Assembly: GCA_965240325.2 (NCBI GenBank)
Contig: OZ251223.1
Location: 2,604,001 to 2,668,000, forward strand
Origin: Rebecca billardiae RCC1528
Taxonomy: Eukaryota; Haptophyta
Direction: 5' to 3'
DNA: 64,000 nucleotides
Of this stretch, positions 53,201-64,000 are shown in pieces (position 1 is the stretch's first letter; each line of letters opens with the position of its first letter). Position numbers and translations under genes: made by a program. Under the pieces are notes generated by a model. The model was given only the letters and a program-made list of their open reading frames with translations. It searched no databases and was not told where the DNA came from.

Positions 53201-56200
53201 CGTCACCACCGCCATCGCCGCCCCCAAGACCGCCTCCAAGCCCGCCGCCCTCGCCACCGCCAAGCCCGCCGCCACTGCCGCCGCCGTCGCCGCCGCCGAG
53301 CCCGCCGCCGCCCCGCCCGCCGCCAAGCCCGCCACCGAGCCCGCCGCCAGTGCCACCACCGAGCCCACCGCCGGCTCCGCCGCCATCGCCGCCGCCTAGG
53401 CCACCACCGAGCCCGCCGCCTCCATCGCCGCCGCCATCGCCGCCACCGGCGCCACCACCGTCCCCACCGCCGAGCCCACCACCCAGCCCACCACCATCGC
53501 CGCCCCCAGCGCCGCCTCCGAGCCCGCCGCCGCCGAGCCCGCCGCCGAGCCCGCCGCCCTCACCGCCGCCATTCCCTCCACCGAGCCCGCCGCCGCCGAG
53601 CCCGCCGCCGAGCCCGCCACCGTCGCCGCCGCCGTTTCCACCGCCAAGCCCACCGCCGCCAAGCCCTCCTCCGAGCCCGCCGCCCTTGCCACCGCCAAGC
53701 CCGCCGCCAAGCCCGCCGCCGCCTGTGCCGCCGCCTTCGCCGCCGCCGGGCCCACCGCCGAGCCCGCCACCCTCGCCTCCGCCAAGCCCGCCGCCTGCGC
53801 CCCCGCCCGCGCCGCCGCCGAGCCCGCCGCCGCCGACGCCACCACCGTCCCCGCCGCCGTCGCCACCGCCCTTGCCACCACCCAGTCCGCCGCCTCCTGG
53901 GCCGCCGCCGAGCCCGCCGCCTGCGCCCCCGCCCGCGCCGCCGCCGAGCCCGCCACCGCCGATGCCGCCGCCCTCACCGCCGCCAGCGCCGCCGCCAGCG
54001 CCGCCACCTAGCCCGCCACCGCCTGCTCCGCCACCGAGCCCGCCGCCAGCGCCCCCGCCCTCACCGCCGCCAAGTCCGCCACCGCCGATGCCGCCGCCTT
54101 TGCCGCCGCCAGCGCCGCCGCCTTCGCCGCCACCCAGCCCGCCGCCTCCCGTGCCGCCGCCGAGCCCGCCGCCCTCGCCACCACCGTTGCCTCCGCCGTC
54201 GCCACCCCCTCCTAGCTTGCCGCCGAGCCCGCCGCCTTTCCCGCCGCCATCGCCGCCACCGCGCTCCCCGCCCTCGCCGCCGCCGAGCCCGCCGCCCGTG
54301 CTGCCTCCTCGCCCGCCGCCCAGCCCGCCGCCTGCGCTTCCGCCGGCGCCGCCGCCCAGCCCGCCTCCACCGAGCCCGCCGCCGAGCCCGCCGCCGAGCC
54401 CGCCGCCGAGCCCGCCACCACTGCAGCCCCCGAGCCCGCCGCCAAGCCCGCCGCCGTTCCCTCCGCCGAGCTCGCCGCCGCCGAGCCCGCCGCCGAGCCC
54501 GCCGCCGAGCCCGCCGCCCACGCCGCCGCCGAGCCCGCCGCCGCCAAGCCCTCCGCCCGTCCCGCCGCCGTCGCCGCCACCCGCGCCGCCGCCGAGCCCG
54601 CCGCCGCCAAGGCCGCCGCCCTCACCGCCGCCCTCACCTCCGCCGTACCAACCGCCACAGCCACCGCCACCCACCCCACCGCCCTTGCCTCCGCCGCTGC
54701 CTCCGCCATCTCCGCCCCCGAGCCCGCCGCCAAGCCCGCCGCCCTCGCCCCCGCCCTTCCCGCCGCCGAGTCCACCGCCAAGCCCGCCGCCGCCACCACC
54801 GCCAGCGCCGCCGCCGAGCCCGCCGCCCGCGCCACCGCCCGGCCCACCGCCATCACCACCGCCGAGCCCGCCGCCAAGCCCGCCTCCATCACCGCCGCCC
54901 TTGCCGCCGCCGAGCCCGCCTCCATCGCTTCCTCCGCGCCCGCCGCCGAGCCCGCCGCCAAACACGCCGCCACCGCCGCCGCCGTCGCCGCCGCCGAGCC
55001 CACCGCCGCGCCCACCGCCGTCCCCACCACCTGCCCGGCCGCCCTCGCCGCCGCCCTCGCCGCCGCCCGCCTCGCCGCCGCCGCGCCTGCCGCCATCCCC
55101 GCCGCCGAGCCCGCCCCCGCAGGCCCCGCCGTCCCCGCCGCCTTCCCCACCGCCGCTTCCGCGCCCGCCGCCGCCGCCATCGCCATCGCCGCCGCCCCCG
55201 TCCGCACCGCCGCTCGCGCCGCCGCCGCCACCGTCGCCGCCGCCATCGCCGCCGCCGCCGCCGCGCGTCGAGCCGTTCCCGCCGCCCTCGCCGCCCTCGC
55301 CGCCCCCGCGCGCGCCGCCCTCGCCGCCGCCGCAGCCCCCCTCGCCGCCTCCGGGCGAGACCGCCTACGTGTCCCTCACCGTCGCGCTCGACGCCGCCGA
55401 CTTTGGCGAGACGGCGCGCGCGGAGGTGCTCGACGCGCTCGCGGCGCTCACGGGCGTGCCCGCCTCGCAGATGGCGGTGGAGAGCGAGGTGGCGGCGTCC
55501 GTGGCGCTGGTCGTCTCGATCTTCCAGCCCGCGGCCGGTGCGGTCGTCGACCTCAACGCGACACTCGCCGCGCTCACGCCTGCCAGCGTGCGCGCGGCGG
55601 TGGGCGAGCGCCTGTCGTTTGTAGGCGTGCCGACGCTCGTGCGCGCGGGCTGCATGGACAGCGCGGCCGCGAGCTTCGAGCCGAGCGCGACGTTCGAGCC
55701 CGCGGGCGCGTGCGTGTACACGTCGCCGCCGCCGCCGCCCTCGCCCTCGCCGCCACGCCCGCCGCCGCCGCCGAGCCCGCGGCCGCCGAGCCCGCCGCCG
55801 CCGCCGTCGCCGCCGCCGCCACTCCCGCCGCCGCCGCCGAGACCACCGCCTCCGAGCCCACCCCCACCGCCCAGCCCGCCGCCGCCCAACCCGCCGCCGC
55901 CGCCCAGCCCGCCGCCGCCCAGCCCGCTGCCGCCCAGCCCGCCGCCGCCCAGCCCGCTGCCGCCCAGCCCGCCGCCGCCCAGCCCGCCGCCGCCCAAGCG
56001 CTCGGAGAACGTGACCTCGTTCGTCGCCGTGCGCGCCGTGCCCACCAGCCTCGACTTCTCCGACGTGCCGTGGCTGGGCGAGGGCAGCGTGCTCAAGTGG
56101 GTGCCCAACGGCGGCGACGCGGGCACGGACTGCGCGGCCGACGCGCTGCCCGAGCTGGGCGGCGAGGCCACGCTCGGCGCCGAGCTGCGCGCCAGCCTCA

Positions 56201-59200
56201 CCTTGGACGCATCCGGGTACGGCTACCGCTTCTGCTACTTCAACCCGGGCGGCGCGGCCGAGTGGCGCCTCGAGCCGCTCTTCCTGCTCGACGTGTTCGA
56301 GCTGAGCTCGGCGAGCCGCGCCGTGGCGGTGGCGGGCGTCGAGGCGCGCGTGGGCTTCGGCGGCGTCGGCGTGGCCTCGGGTGACGGCGCGTACTGGGTC
56401 GACGCCTCCGCGCCCGACTGCGACGCCGCCGCGCCGTCGGCCGCGCTCGGCGGCGAGCAGACCCTCGTCGGCTCGCGCGCGCTCTTCACGTTTGCGCAGA
56501 CGGCGTCCGCGCTGCGGCTGTGCTTCCGCTTCCGCGACCAGCCGTTCGCGCTGTACGCGGGGATCACGCTCGACGTGCACGGCCTGGACTCCGGACCGCT
56601 CGCGCTCGACACGGTCGTCGGCGCGAGCGTCGCGCTCAACGTGAGCGGCCCGGGCGTGAGCGGCGCTGACCGCGCGTACTGGGTGCCCGCTTCGGACAGC
56701 AGCTGCGCGCGCGCGCCGCTCGCGGCGTACGGCGGCGTGCAGCCGGTGGGCGCGTCGGGCGTGGCGTCGTTCGTGCCCACCGCGGGCGCGGCGGCGCTCG
56801 CGCTGTGCTACGCCTTCGGCGCGCAGCCGTTCGCGCGGTACGCCGACCACACGCTCATCGTGCGCGCGGTCACCGGCCCCGCGGCCACGGTCGCCGTCGT
56901 CGGCGCGTCCGAGCTGCTCGCGTTTGCGGGCGTCGGCCTGCGGGCGGGCGACCGCGCCAAGTGGGCGGCGCCGGGCGCGGCGGGGTGCGCCGACGCGGCG
57001 GACGACGCGAGCGCCGAGGCGGTGCTCGACGCCGCCGCCACCGCCACCTTCACCCTGGGCGCGCCGCGGCTGGGCCTGCAGCTCTGCTTTGCGCACGGCG
57101 CGGCCGCCTTCAAGCTGTACCCCGCGCTGCGCCTGTCCGCGTACGCGCTGGACGGCCCGGCGGAGTCGCGCGCGGTGGTGGGCGCGGAGGAGAGCGTGGG
57201 CTTCACCGGCGTCGGAGTGGGCGCCGGCGAGCAGCCCGACAGCGCGTTCTGGGTCGAGGCGGGCTCGGACTGCGCCGAGGGCGGCGCGCGCGCCGAGTAC
57301 GGCGGCGCGCTCAACGTGACGGCGGGCGGCGTCGTCACGTTCACGCTGCTCGCGCCCGCGCCCTCGGGCGCGCTCTCGGCGTGCTACCGGTTCGGGGCGG
57401 AGCCGTGGGCGCACTACGCCGCCATCGCGCTGCGCACGCTGCACGTGCTCGGCCCGGCGAGCACCGTCGCCGCCGTGGGCGCGCTCGAGCCGATCTCATT
57501 CGACGCGGTGGGCGCGTCCGACTCGGACCGAGCCTTCTGGGCGGACGCGGCCGCGACGGCGTGCGACGCGGCCGCGGCCGCGGCGGGCGGCGGCGTGCAG
57601 GCGGTGCCGCGCGGCGGCGCCAACTTCACCTTCGGCGAGCCCGCGCTCGGGCTGCGGTTGTGCTACCAGTTCGCCTCCAAGCCGTTCCGGCTGTACGGCG
57701 CGCTCGGTCTGGACGTGCTGCAGGTGAGCGCGCCCGCGCTCAGCGTCGCCGTGGCGGGCGTGGCTGAGCGCGTGGCGTTCGGGGGCGTCGGGCTGGCCGA
57801 CGGCGACCGCGCGTACTGGGCGCCGGCGGGCACGCCCTCGTGCGCCGCCGCGCCGCCGTCCGCCGCGCGCGGCGGCGTGCAGCCCGTGCTCGGCGCCAAC
57901 GCCACGTTCAGCCTCGACGCGCCGACGCCGCTCGGGCGGCACGTCTTGTGCTATGCGTTTGGCGACGAGCCGTTTGCGCTGTTCGGCGGCGTGCAGCTCG
58001 ACGTGTACGCGGTGCGCGCGCCCGCGTTCACGCAGGTGGTCGTCAGCGTCGCCGAGACGATCGTCTTTGCGGGCCACGGCCTCGCCGACGGCGACCGCGC
58101 CAAGTGGGTCGCGCCCGACGCGGCCGACTGCGACGCGCCGCCGTACGCTCACGGCGGCGCGCTGCCGCTCGCCGCGTCGCGCGCCGAGTTCACGCTCGAG
58201 GCGGCCGCGCTCGGCTTGCAGCTGTGCTACGCCTTCGGCGGCCGGCCGTTCCGGCTCTACGCCGCGGGCACCGCCAACGCGATCACGCTCGACGCGCTGC
58301 AGGTGACCGAGCCGTCGTACACGCTCGCGGTCGTGGGCGTGCCCGAGGCCGTCGCCTTTGGCGTGGTCGGGCTGGAGGACGGCGACCTCGCCAAGTGGGT
58401 GCCGCTGGTGGAGGGCGCGAGCCTCGCGTGCGAGGCCGAGCCGCTCGACGCGTACGGCGGCGCGCAGCCCGTCACCAACGGCTCGGCCACCTTCCTCTTC
58501 AGCCAGCCGCACGCGGAGCTGCGTTTGTGCTATGAGCACGCGCAGGAGCCGTGGGCGCCGTACGAGGCGATCAGACTGCGCGCCGCGCAGGTGCAGGCGC
58601 CTGCGGAGAGCGTGGCGGTGGTGAACGTGAGCGAGACCGTCGTCTTCGCCGGCGTCGGCGTCCAGGCCGGCGACGCCGCCTTCTGGGTCGAAGCCGCCGC
58701 CGAGTGCGCGGCGGGCGGATCGCGCGCCGCGTACGGCGGCGAGCTCAACGTGACGGCGGGCGGCGTCGTCACGTTCACGCTGCTCGCGCCCGCGCCCTCG
58801 GGCGCGCTCTCGGCGTGCTACCGGTTCGGGGCGGAGCCGTGGGCGCACTACCCGGCCATCGTGCTGCGCACGCGCCAGATCCTCGGCCCGGCGCGCTCGA
58901 CCGTCGTCGTGGACGTGCCCGAGCAGCTCGCCTTCTCCGGCGTGGGCGTCGGCGCGGGCGACGTCGCGTGGTGGGTGCGTGCGGACGCGACGGACTGCGC
59001 GCTCGGCTCGGAGACGGGGTACGCCGTCTCGAGCGACGGCGCGGTCGTCGTCACGTTCACCACGGCCGGGCTGCAGTGGCAGCTCTGCTACGCCTTCGCC
59101 ACCATGCCCGCCAAGCTGTACGGCCCGTCGACCGCCGAGCCGATGCTGCTGGACGCACTCGGGCTGAGCGCGCCTCTCTCGACGGTCGCGGTGCTCGGCG

Positions 59201-62200
59201 TCGCGGAGACGTTCGCGTTCGCGGGGGTGGGCGTGGGCGCGGGCGACCGCGCGTACTGGGCGCCGGCGAGCGCGGACGCGTGCCCCACCGCCGCTCCAGC
59301 CGACGAGCGCGGCGGCTTGCGCAACGTCTCCGCCGTCGGCGCGGCCGCATTCACCTTTGGCGCGACGACCGAGCTCGAGCTCGGCGGGCTGCGCCTGTGT
59401 TACGCCTTCGAGGGCGAGCCGTACAAGCTGTACGCCGCGATGCGCGTCGAGGTGTACGATGTGGCCGGCCCCGCGTTCTCGCGCGTCGTCGTCGGCGTGC
59501 CCGAGACCGTGGCCTTCAGCGGCTACGGTGTGCGCGCGGGCGACCGCGCCAAGTGGGTGGGCGCGGCCGCGGCCGACTGCTCGGGCGTTGCGTTCGGTGC
59601 GGCGCGCACGCTCGGCGCCGGCCTGAGCGCGAGCTTCACGCTGCCCGCGGGCGGGCTGGGCCTGGCGCTGTGCTTCGCGTTCGCGGGCGAGCCGTTCAAG
59701 CGGTACCCGTCGCTCACGCTCGACGCGCTCGTCGTGAGCGCGCCTGTCTCGAGCCTGGCGGTGGTGGGCGTGCACGAGTCGCTCGCATTCTCAGGAGTGG
59801 GCCTCGTGCCGGGCGACGGCGCGTACTGGCTGCCGTACAACGGCACGGCCGTCGACTGCGCCGACCCGGTGGACGGCGCGCCACGCGCTGCGTACGGCGG
59901 CGCGCAGACCCTCGACGCCGCCCTCTCCGCGCCCTTCACCTTCGACGTCGCCCACCCGGACCTGCGCCTGTGTTTCACGCACGCGGACGAGCCCGTGCGC
60001 TCGTACGGCGCGGCGATCACGCTGGTCGTGGCCGAGGTGCAGGGCCCAGCGTTCACCGTCGCGGTGGCGGGCGTGGAGGAGGCGCTGCCGTTCGAGGGCG
60101 TCGGCCTCGCGGCGGGCGACCAGGCGTACTGGGTCGAGGACGCGTCCGCGTGCCCGCCGGCGGGCGGCGGCGCGCTCGACGACTACGGCGGCGTGTTCAA
60201 CACGACCGGCCTCGGCGTGGGCACCTTCACGCCGCTCGCGCCCAAGGCCGGCCTCTCGCTGTGCCACCGCTTCGCGGCCGAGCCGTGGGCGCACTACGCG
60301 GGCGTGACGCTCGACGTGTACCAGCTCGACGCGCTCGGCGGCGGCAGCCGCGCCGTCGTGGGCGAGCCGCACGCCGTCACCTTCTCGGGGTTTGGCGTGG
60401 CGGACGGCGACGCGGCGTACTGGGTGCCCGCGGGCACGGCCTCGTGCGCGGACGAGCCGCCGCTCGTGCAGTGGGGCGGGCTGCGGACGCTGAGCGGGCT
60501 CTCCGCGAGCTTCACCTTCCTGCGCAAGTTTGGCGGCCTCGGGTACATGCTCTGCTACCGCTTCCGCGCCGAGCCGTTCGCGCTGTACGCCAGCCTGCAG
60601 CTGGACGTGCTCGAGGTGAGCGGGCCGTTCGTGGTGCTCGCGGTCGTCACGCTCGAGCGCACCTTCGCCTTCCAGGGCGTGGGCGTCGGCGCGGGCGACG
60701 AGGCGTACTTTGTGCCCGCGGCCGCGACGGCGTGCGACGAGGCGGCGAGCGTGAGCGGCGCCGCGGCCGTCGTCGCCGCCGACCGCACCGCCTCGTTCAC
60801 GTTTGGCGCGGTCGCGACGGGCCACCGACTATGTTACCGCTTTGGCGGCGCGTCCGGCGGCCTGCCGTGGCGCCGCTTCGCCGGCGTGACGCTCTCGGTC
60901 ACCGTGCCCGGCGACCCGTTCGCGCTCGCCAACTTTGAGTCGCTCTCGCCGACGGGCGCGACGCTCGCCAACAGCGGCATCGCGACCAACGTGACCATCT
61001 TCGGCTCGCAGTTCGACCTGGGCGCGCAGAGCAAGGCGGACATCATCTACTGCGTGTTTGACGGCACGCGCGTGCGCGTCAGCTCGATCACGCCCACCGA
61101 GATCGCGTGCACCGCGCCCGCCGCGAGCGTCGCGGGCGAGGTGACGCTCTCGCTCGTCGCGGACGAGGACGACGAGGACGGCGAGCCGCGCGAGCCCATC
61201 GCCATCACCAACGAGTTCGCCTACTTCGACATGGCGGGCGTGACGGTGGGCGCGCTCGCGCCGCCGGGCGCGCCGCAGGGCACGGCCGACGTCGAGGTCG
61301 CGGTCTCCGGCGCCAACTACGCGGACTACGGCGGCCTGCGCTGCGCGTTCATCGGGCCCAACTTCGCCGGCGGCCGCGTCGAGGTGGCGGCGGCGCTGCC
61401 CGACGCGGGCACGTCCGAGCTGCTCTGCGCCGCGCCGTACGTGTCGCCCACCGTGAGCGCGGGCTTGATCGTGGTCGAGGTGTCGCTCAACGGCCAGGCC
61501 TTCAGCACCTCCGGCGCGCAGTTCACGCTGTACACCGCGCTCGTCGAGTCGGGCGAGCCGCAGGGCGCGCCGGTCGACGGCGGCGACGGCGCGCGCCGGC
61601 GCGCGCTCGCGGGCTCCACCGCGATCACGCTGAGCGGCTCGGGCTTTGTCGACCTCGGCGCGGGCGCGCCGCTCTGCTTCTTTGTCGGCGCGGCCGGCGG
61701 CGGCGCGGTCTTCCAGGCGCCCGCCACCGTGGTCGACGCGGCGACGGCGGAGTGCGACACGCCGGCGGGCGCGGGCGCGGGCGAGTACACCGTCTCGCTC
61801 TCGCTCAACGGCGGCGTGCACCTCGCCCCGCTCTTCTTCGACGAGATCGGCTTCGAGCTGTACGACGCCTCGAGCGTGGGCGTGACGCGGCTCGTGCCGC
61901 CCGGCGGGCCGGTGGCGGGCGGCACGCTCGTCACCGTGTTCGGCACGGGGTTTAAGGAGTACGGCGACGGCTCGAGCGAGGAGGCCAAGCTGCTGTGCTG
62001 CGTGCTCGACCGCGCGGGCGAGTGCGCCGTCAAGGCGACGCTCCTCGCGCCCGCGGCCGACGGCACCGACCGCGCGCTGTGCACGATGCCCGCGGTCGAC
62101 GCGTCGGGCAACCGCACGCTCGACGTCTCGCTCGGCGGCGGCAGCCTCGCGTCCACCACCGACGCGGGGCGGCCCTTCGTGTACTACGACGAGCCGAGCG

Positions 62201-64000
62201 TGCTCGAGGTCAGCCCGGCCGAGGGCGACGCGCTCGGCGGCACGCGCACCACCATCATCGGCTCGGGCTTTGCCGCGCTCGCCGACGCGGCCGTTGGGTA
62301 CGGTGCCGACCCGGCCTCATTCTTGCGCGTCAAGTTCGGGCCGACGACCGCCGCGGCGCCGATCGAGTTCAGCGACACGCGCATCGTGCAGGTGGCGAGC
62401 TGGGGTGCGGAGGGCGGCGCCGCGGTGCGCGTCGCGCTCAACGGCCGCCAGTTCGCGCCCGCCGCCGCGGCCGACGCCGGCTCCTTCACCTTTGTCGGGC
62501 TGCACGCGCCCGAGATCGTCTCTGCCGCGTTCAACTCGGAGGCGACCGCGCTGATCGTGCAGTTCGACGGCCAGCCGACCAACCGCGGCGGGATGGTAGG
62601 CTCGGGCGCTTGCGCGCGCGTGCTCGACGACGCGACGGTCGCGACGCTCCGCGGCGGCTGGAGCGCCGAGCCCTCGTGCTACTGGGCCGACGACAGCACG
62701 CTGATCGCCGAGCTCAACTACCTGACGGCGATGGGCCCGGGCTCGAGCGTGGCGCTGCGCGAGAACACGATCTGGCCCAAGGCGTTTGGCGGCAGCTGCC
62801 CGGACGAGGTGTGCGCGAGCTCGAGAGCGACGATCGACGCGGACTTCCCGTGCATCGGCTCGTGCCCGGTCCCCGTCGCCGCGCTCAACGGGCCCACCCA
62901 GATCTCGTCGTGCCCGGGCGAGGTGCTCGTGCTCGACGGCAGCGGCTCGACCGGCGGCGGCATCAAGGACATCACGTACACGTGGCGCGTCGACCCGAGC
63001 GTCTCCGACTTTGCGGCGCAGCTCAACGCGCGGCTGGCGGACACGACGGCGTACCCGCCCACGACGTCGGTGCTCACGATCGACGGGCTCGAGGGCTCGT
63101 CCTTCGTCTTCCTGCTCCGCGTCTCGTCCTTTGTCGGCCGCACGTCCGCGCTCAAGCGCTGGGCGGTCACGCGCGCGGGCGGCGCCACGCCCTCGCTCTC
63201 GATCGACGGGCCGTTCGAGCTGACCGCGCGGCCGTCGTCGAGCGTGCTGCTCAAGGGCGTGGCGGCGCTCGCCGACTGCTGGCCCGCCGACGACTCCGCG
63301 CAGATCGACTTCGCGTGGTCGGTCACGTCGATCACGGACGCGGCGGGCGCCGACGCGACCGCCGACACGTCGCTCGCGCTCGCCGAGCCCGAGCGCGCGT
63401 CGCTGCGCATCCCCGCCTTCTCGCTCGCGCCGTCGCGCACGTACACGCTGGCGCTCTCGGCGGCGATGGGCGCGGACCCGAGCTCGGCGACGAGCGCGTC
63501 GGTCCGCCTCGTCGTCGTCGCGCAGCCGCTGCAGGCCATCATCTCGGGCGGCGACCGCCGCGTGAGCACCACGGCCGATCTCGAGATTGACGCGTCCGCC
63601 TCGTACGACCCCAACGTGCCCGACGGCGACAGCGCCGGGCTCGACCCGGAGCTCTCGTTCGCGTGGTCGGTGGCGCGGCGGCTGAACGCGACGCACGGCA
63701 CGCCCGCCGCCTTCGACGCGAGCGTCGCCATCGACGGCCCGGTGCTCGCCGTGCCCGAGGCGGTACAGCTCGCGGAGGGCAACTACACGATCAGCCTCAC
63801 GCTCTCAAAGGGCGGCCTTGCGGACGCGAGCGCGGCCGTGGTGCTCGAGGTGGTGAACGGCGCGGTGCCGGTGGTCTCGTTCGCGCCGCTCACCGCGCTC
63901 AAGTACAACCCGACCTGGTCGCTCCCCACGCAGCGCGTCTCGCTCTCCACCAGCCTCGACGCCGTCTCGGCCGCGCGCGAGGCGGCGGGTCTGGACGCGT
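38269..64000 (+). CDS. Giant secreted/surface LRR-SPPP-repeat-IPT-REJ protein (gene B), 3' end outside window
   Basis: Exons: 38269-38408, 38512-38583, 38703-38774, 38920-38991, 39147-39218, 39318-39389, 39506-39614, then 39766 past 64000 with no stop. That is 203 plus at least 8,078 codons. The order is a signal peptide (MCAQRALAVVLAAVLSSRAHA), about 15 plant-type LRRs (to about 40560), an SPPP tract of about 4,900 residues (40612-55350), a ~120-residue globular domain (55360-55720), a second Pro-rich linker (55720-55995), 17 copies of a ~96-residue repeat (56010-60930), about five IPT/TIG domains (60930-62500) and REJ/PKD-like modules (from 62500). The last part aligns with gene A (QPTDRAGM versus QPTNRGGM; CxW.DDSTL; GGASSTGG versus GSGSTGGG). 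By homology the missing end should hold a GPS motif and membrane helices. Likely a surface-anchored extracellular filament or receptor (inference). Confidence 0.85.
38512..39389 (+). other. Five single-LRR exons of exactly 72 nt, all phase 2
   Basis: Exons at 38512-38583, 38703-38774, 38920-38991, 39147-39218 and 39318-39389 each encode one 24-residue LRR of the LxGxxPxExGxLxxL type. Every junction splits a codon after its second base. Introns are 99-155 bp. The uniform size and phase support the exon calls and show one-exon-one-repeat duplication. Confidence 0.85.
39766..40560 (+). other. Block of about ten LRRs without introns at the start of the giant exon
   Basis: Regular LRRs continue uninterrupted: LPTELGLLTALEILRLNDN, VPQELYMLTSLTEITLANN, LPTEIGSLTSLLDIELYDN and further copies, ending with a Cys cap (ANVCGDP). 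Unlike the upstream repeats, these are not separated by introns. Confidence 0.85.
40970..45050 (+). repeat. 534-bp (178-residue) higher-order repeat within the SPPP tract, with 270-bp derivatives
   Basis: The marker CTTTGCCGCC occurs at 41075, 41561, 42095, 42629, 43163, 43697 and 44231. The five last intervals are exactly 534 bp and the first is 486 bp. It then recurs at 44501 and 44771 (270-bp units). Copies are nearly identical, so expansion is recent. Confidence 0.85.
45640..50700 (+). repeat. Second higher-order repeat (up to 936 bp) within the SPPP tract
   Basis: A marker of the form TTGCCGCC(A/G)CCTAGCCCGCC occurs near 45643, 46308, 47023, 48181, 49117 and 50053. The last two intervals are both 936 bp; earlier ones are about 665, 715 and 1,158 bp, which suggests internal gain and loss of sub-blocks. 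Confidence 0.65.
55360..55720 (+). other. Small globular domain between Pro-rich segments of gene B
   Basis: About 120 residues beginning VSLTVALDAADFGETARAEV and containing two Cys near its end. The predicted pattern is strand, helix, strand, strand, helix, strand. It resembles SEA or ferredoxin-like modules of algal surface proteins, but I cannot assign it firmly. Confidence 0.5.
56010..60930 (+). repeat. Seventeen tandem copies of an unassigned ~96-residue Cys repeat
   Basis: Each copy follows the pattern (V/L)AFxGVGxxxGDxAYWV, then a Cys, GG, a beta-like FTF stretch, LCYxFxxEPFxLY and an LDVxxV strand. The GD-A-(Y/F/K)W element occurs in 16 copies after a first diverged one (VLKWVPNGG). 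The two conserved Cys per unit suggest one disulfide per beta-rich domain. Mean unit length from copies 5 and 10 is about 287 bp. I do not recognise the family. Confidence 0.8.
60930..62500 (+). other. About five IPT/TIG (Ig-like) domains of gene B
   Basis: Repeated starts of the form SPTGATLANSGIATNVTIFG, ITLSGSGF, PPGGPVAGGTLVTVFGTGF and SPAEGDALGGTRTTIIGSGF are typical IPT/TIG strands, each followed by Cys-containing segments. They correspond to the IPT block of gene A at 2527-3660. Confidence 0.8.
62500..64000 (+). other. REJ/PKD-like region of gene B, cut by the window end
   Basis: PTQISSCPGEVLVLDGSGST, TYTWRVD, FAWSV and IDASASYDPN are REJ/PKD-type strands. The region is collinear with gene A 3680-5260. 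Confidence 0.8.

Larger units (their letters stand above)
40612..55350 (+). repeat. 14.7-kb SPPP-type tract of gene B (about 4,900 residues)
   Basis: Frame 1 reads as SPPP tetrapeptides with scattered SLPP, SQPP, SPPPP, TPP, APP, NPP and FPP variants and no stop. The distal third is more varied (APPPSPPPVPPP, GPP, QPP). It ends with PPPPRVEPFPPP near 55257-55290, the same terminal motif as in gene A. The complementary strand is open throughout as Gly-rich sequence, an expected by-product. Confidence 0.9.

Noticed and set aside
40392-54965. A 4,857-residue Gly-rich open frame on the minus strand
   Set aside because: It is the antisense of the SPPP codons, which contain no reverse stops. The plus frame continues into LRR, IPT and REJ domains and so is the real one.
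40612-55350. CRISPR-like or satellite array
   Set aside because: The repeats keep the reading frame throughout and lie inside a gene. There are no unique spacers.
40574-55624. A 5,016-residue Arg/His-rich plus frame
   Set aside because: It is the +1 shadow of the SPPP repeat and ends inside the real downstream domain region.

Overview
This window looks like nuclear DNA of a GC-rich unicellular eukaryote, most likely an alga with a complex plastid (a haptophyte or similar; this assignment is inference). Supporting signs are short GT..AG introns with GTGCGC-type donors and CGCAG acceptors, very long Ser-Pro-Pro-Pro tracts, LRR, IPT/TIG, REJ and GPS surface-protein domains, an Omp85/Toc75-type protein, EsV-1-7 Cys-rich repeats, and AT-richer intergenic blocks with long (TA)n, (CA)n and (CATA)n microsatellites. 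I see no bacterial operons.

Layout. Bases 1-11486 hold the 3' part of a giant plus-strand gene (gene A): SPPP tract, IPT/TIG domains, REJ/PKD-like region, GPS motif and five predicted membrane segments like the N-terminal half of the polycystin-1 membrane region. Next is a head-to-head pair: a minus-strand Omp85/Toc75-like beta-barrel (11861-13861) and a plus-strand MoxR-type AAA+ ATPase fused to a VWA domain (14136-16841). A sulfotransferase-like gene with an unresolved 5' end (to 18843) and an ankyrin-repeat gene (19946-21070) follow. Bases 21071-31580 are gene-poor: microsatellites, a 71-nt hairpin, a 1.56-kb inverted-repeat (foldback) element with a possible 4-bp target duplication, and two weak minus-strand coding candidates. 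A minus-strand EsV-1-7 gene (31581-32732) lies 59 bp from the start of an eight-exon plus-strand gene (32792-37840), in which a 1.18-kb exon-plus-intron unit is present three times almost unchanged.

From 38269 to the end of the window runs gene B, a second giant gene and evident paralogue of gene A. It has a signal peptide, six small exons carrying LRRs (five of exactly 72 nt, all phase 2), then one uninterrupted exon of at least 24.2 kb. That exon encodes more LRRs, about 4,900 residues of SPPP-type sequence, a small globular domain, a second Pro-rich linker, 17 copies of a ~96-residue Cys-containing repeat that I cannot assign to a named family, about five IPT/TIG domains and a REJ region that runs off the end. 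At least 8,281 residues are visible.

Genes A and B share orientation, domain order and even the motif ending the Pro tract, so the locus appears to encode a family of giant hydroxyproline-rich, polycystin-1-like surface proteins. Their rods could be micrometre-scale. The other genes have no evident functional link to them.
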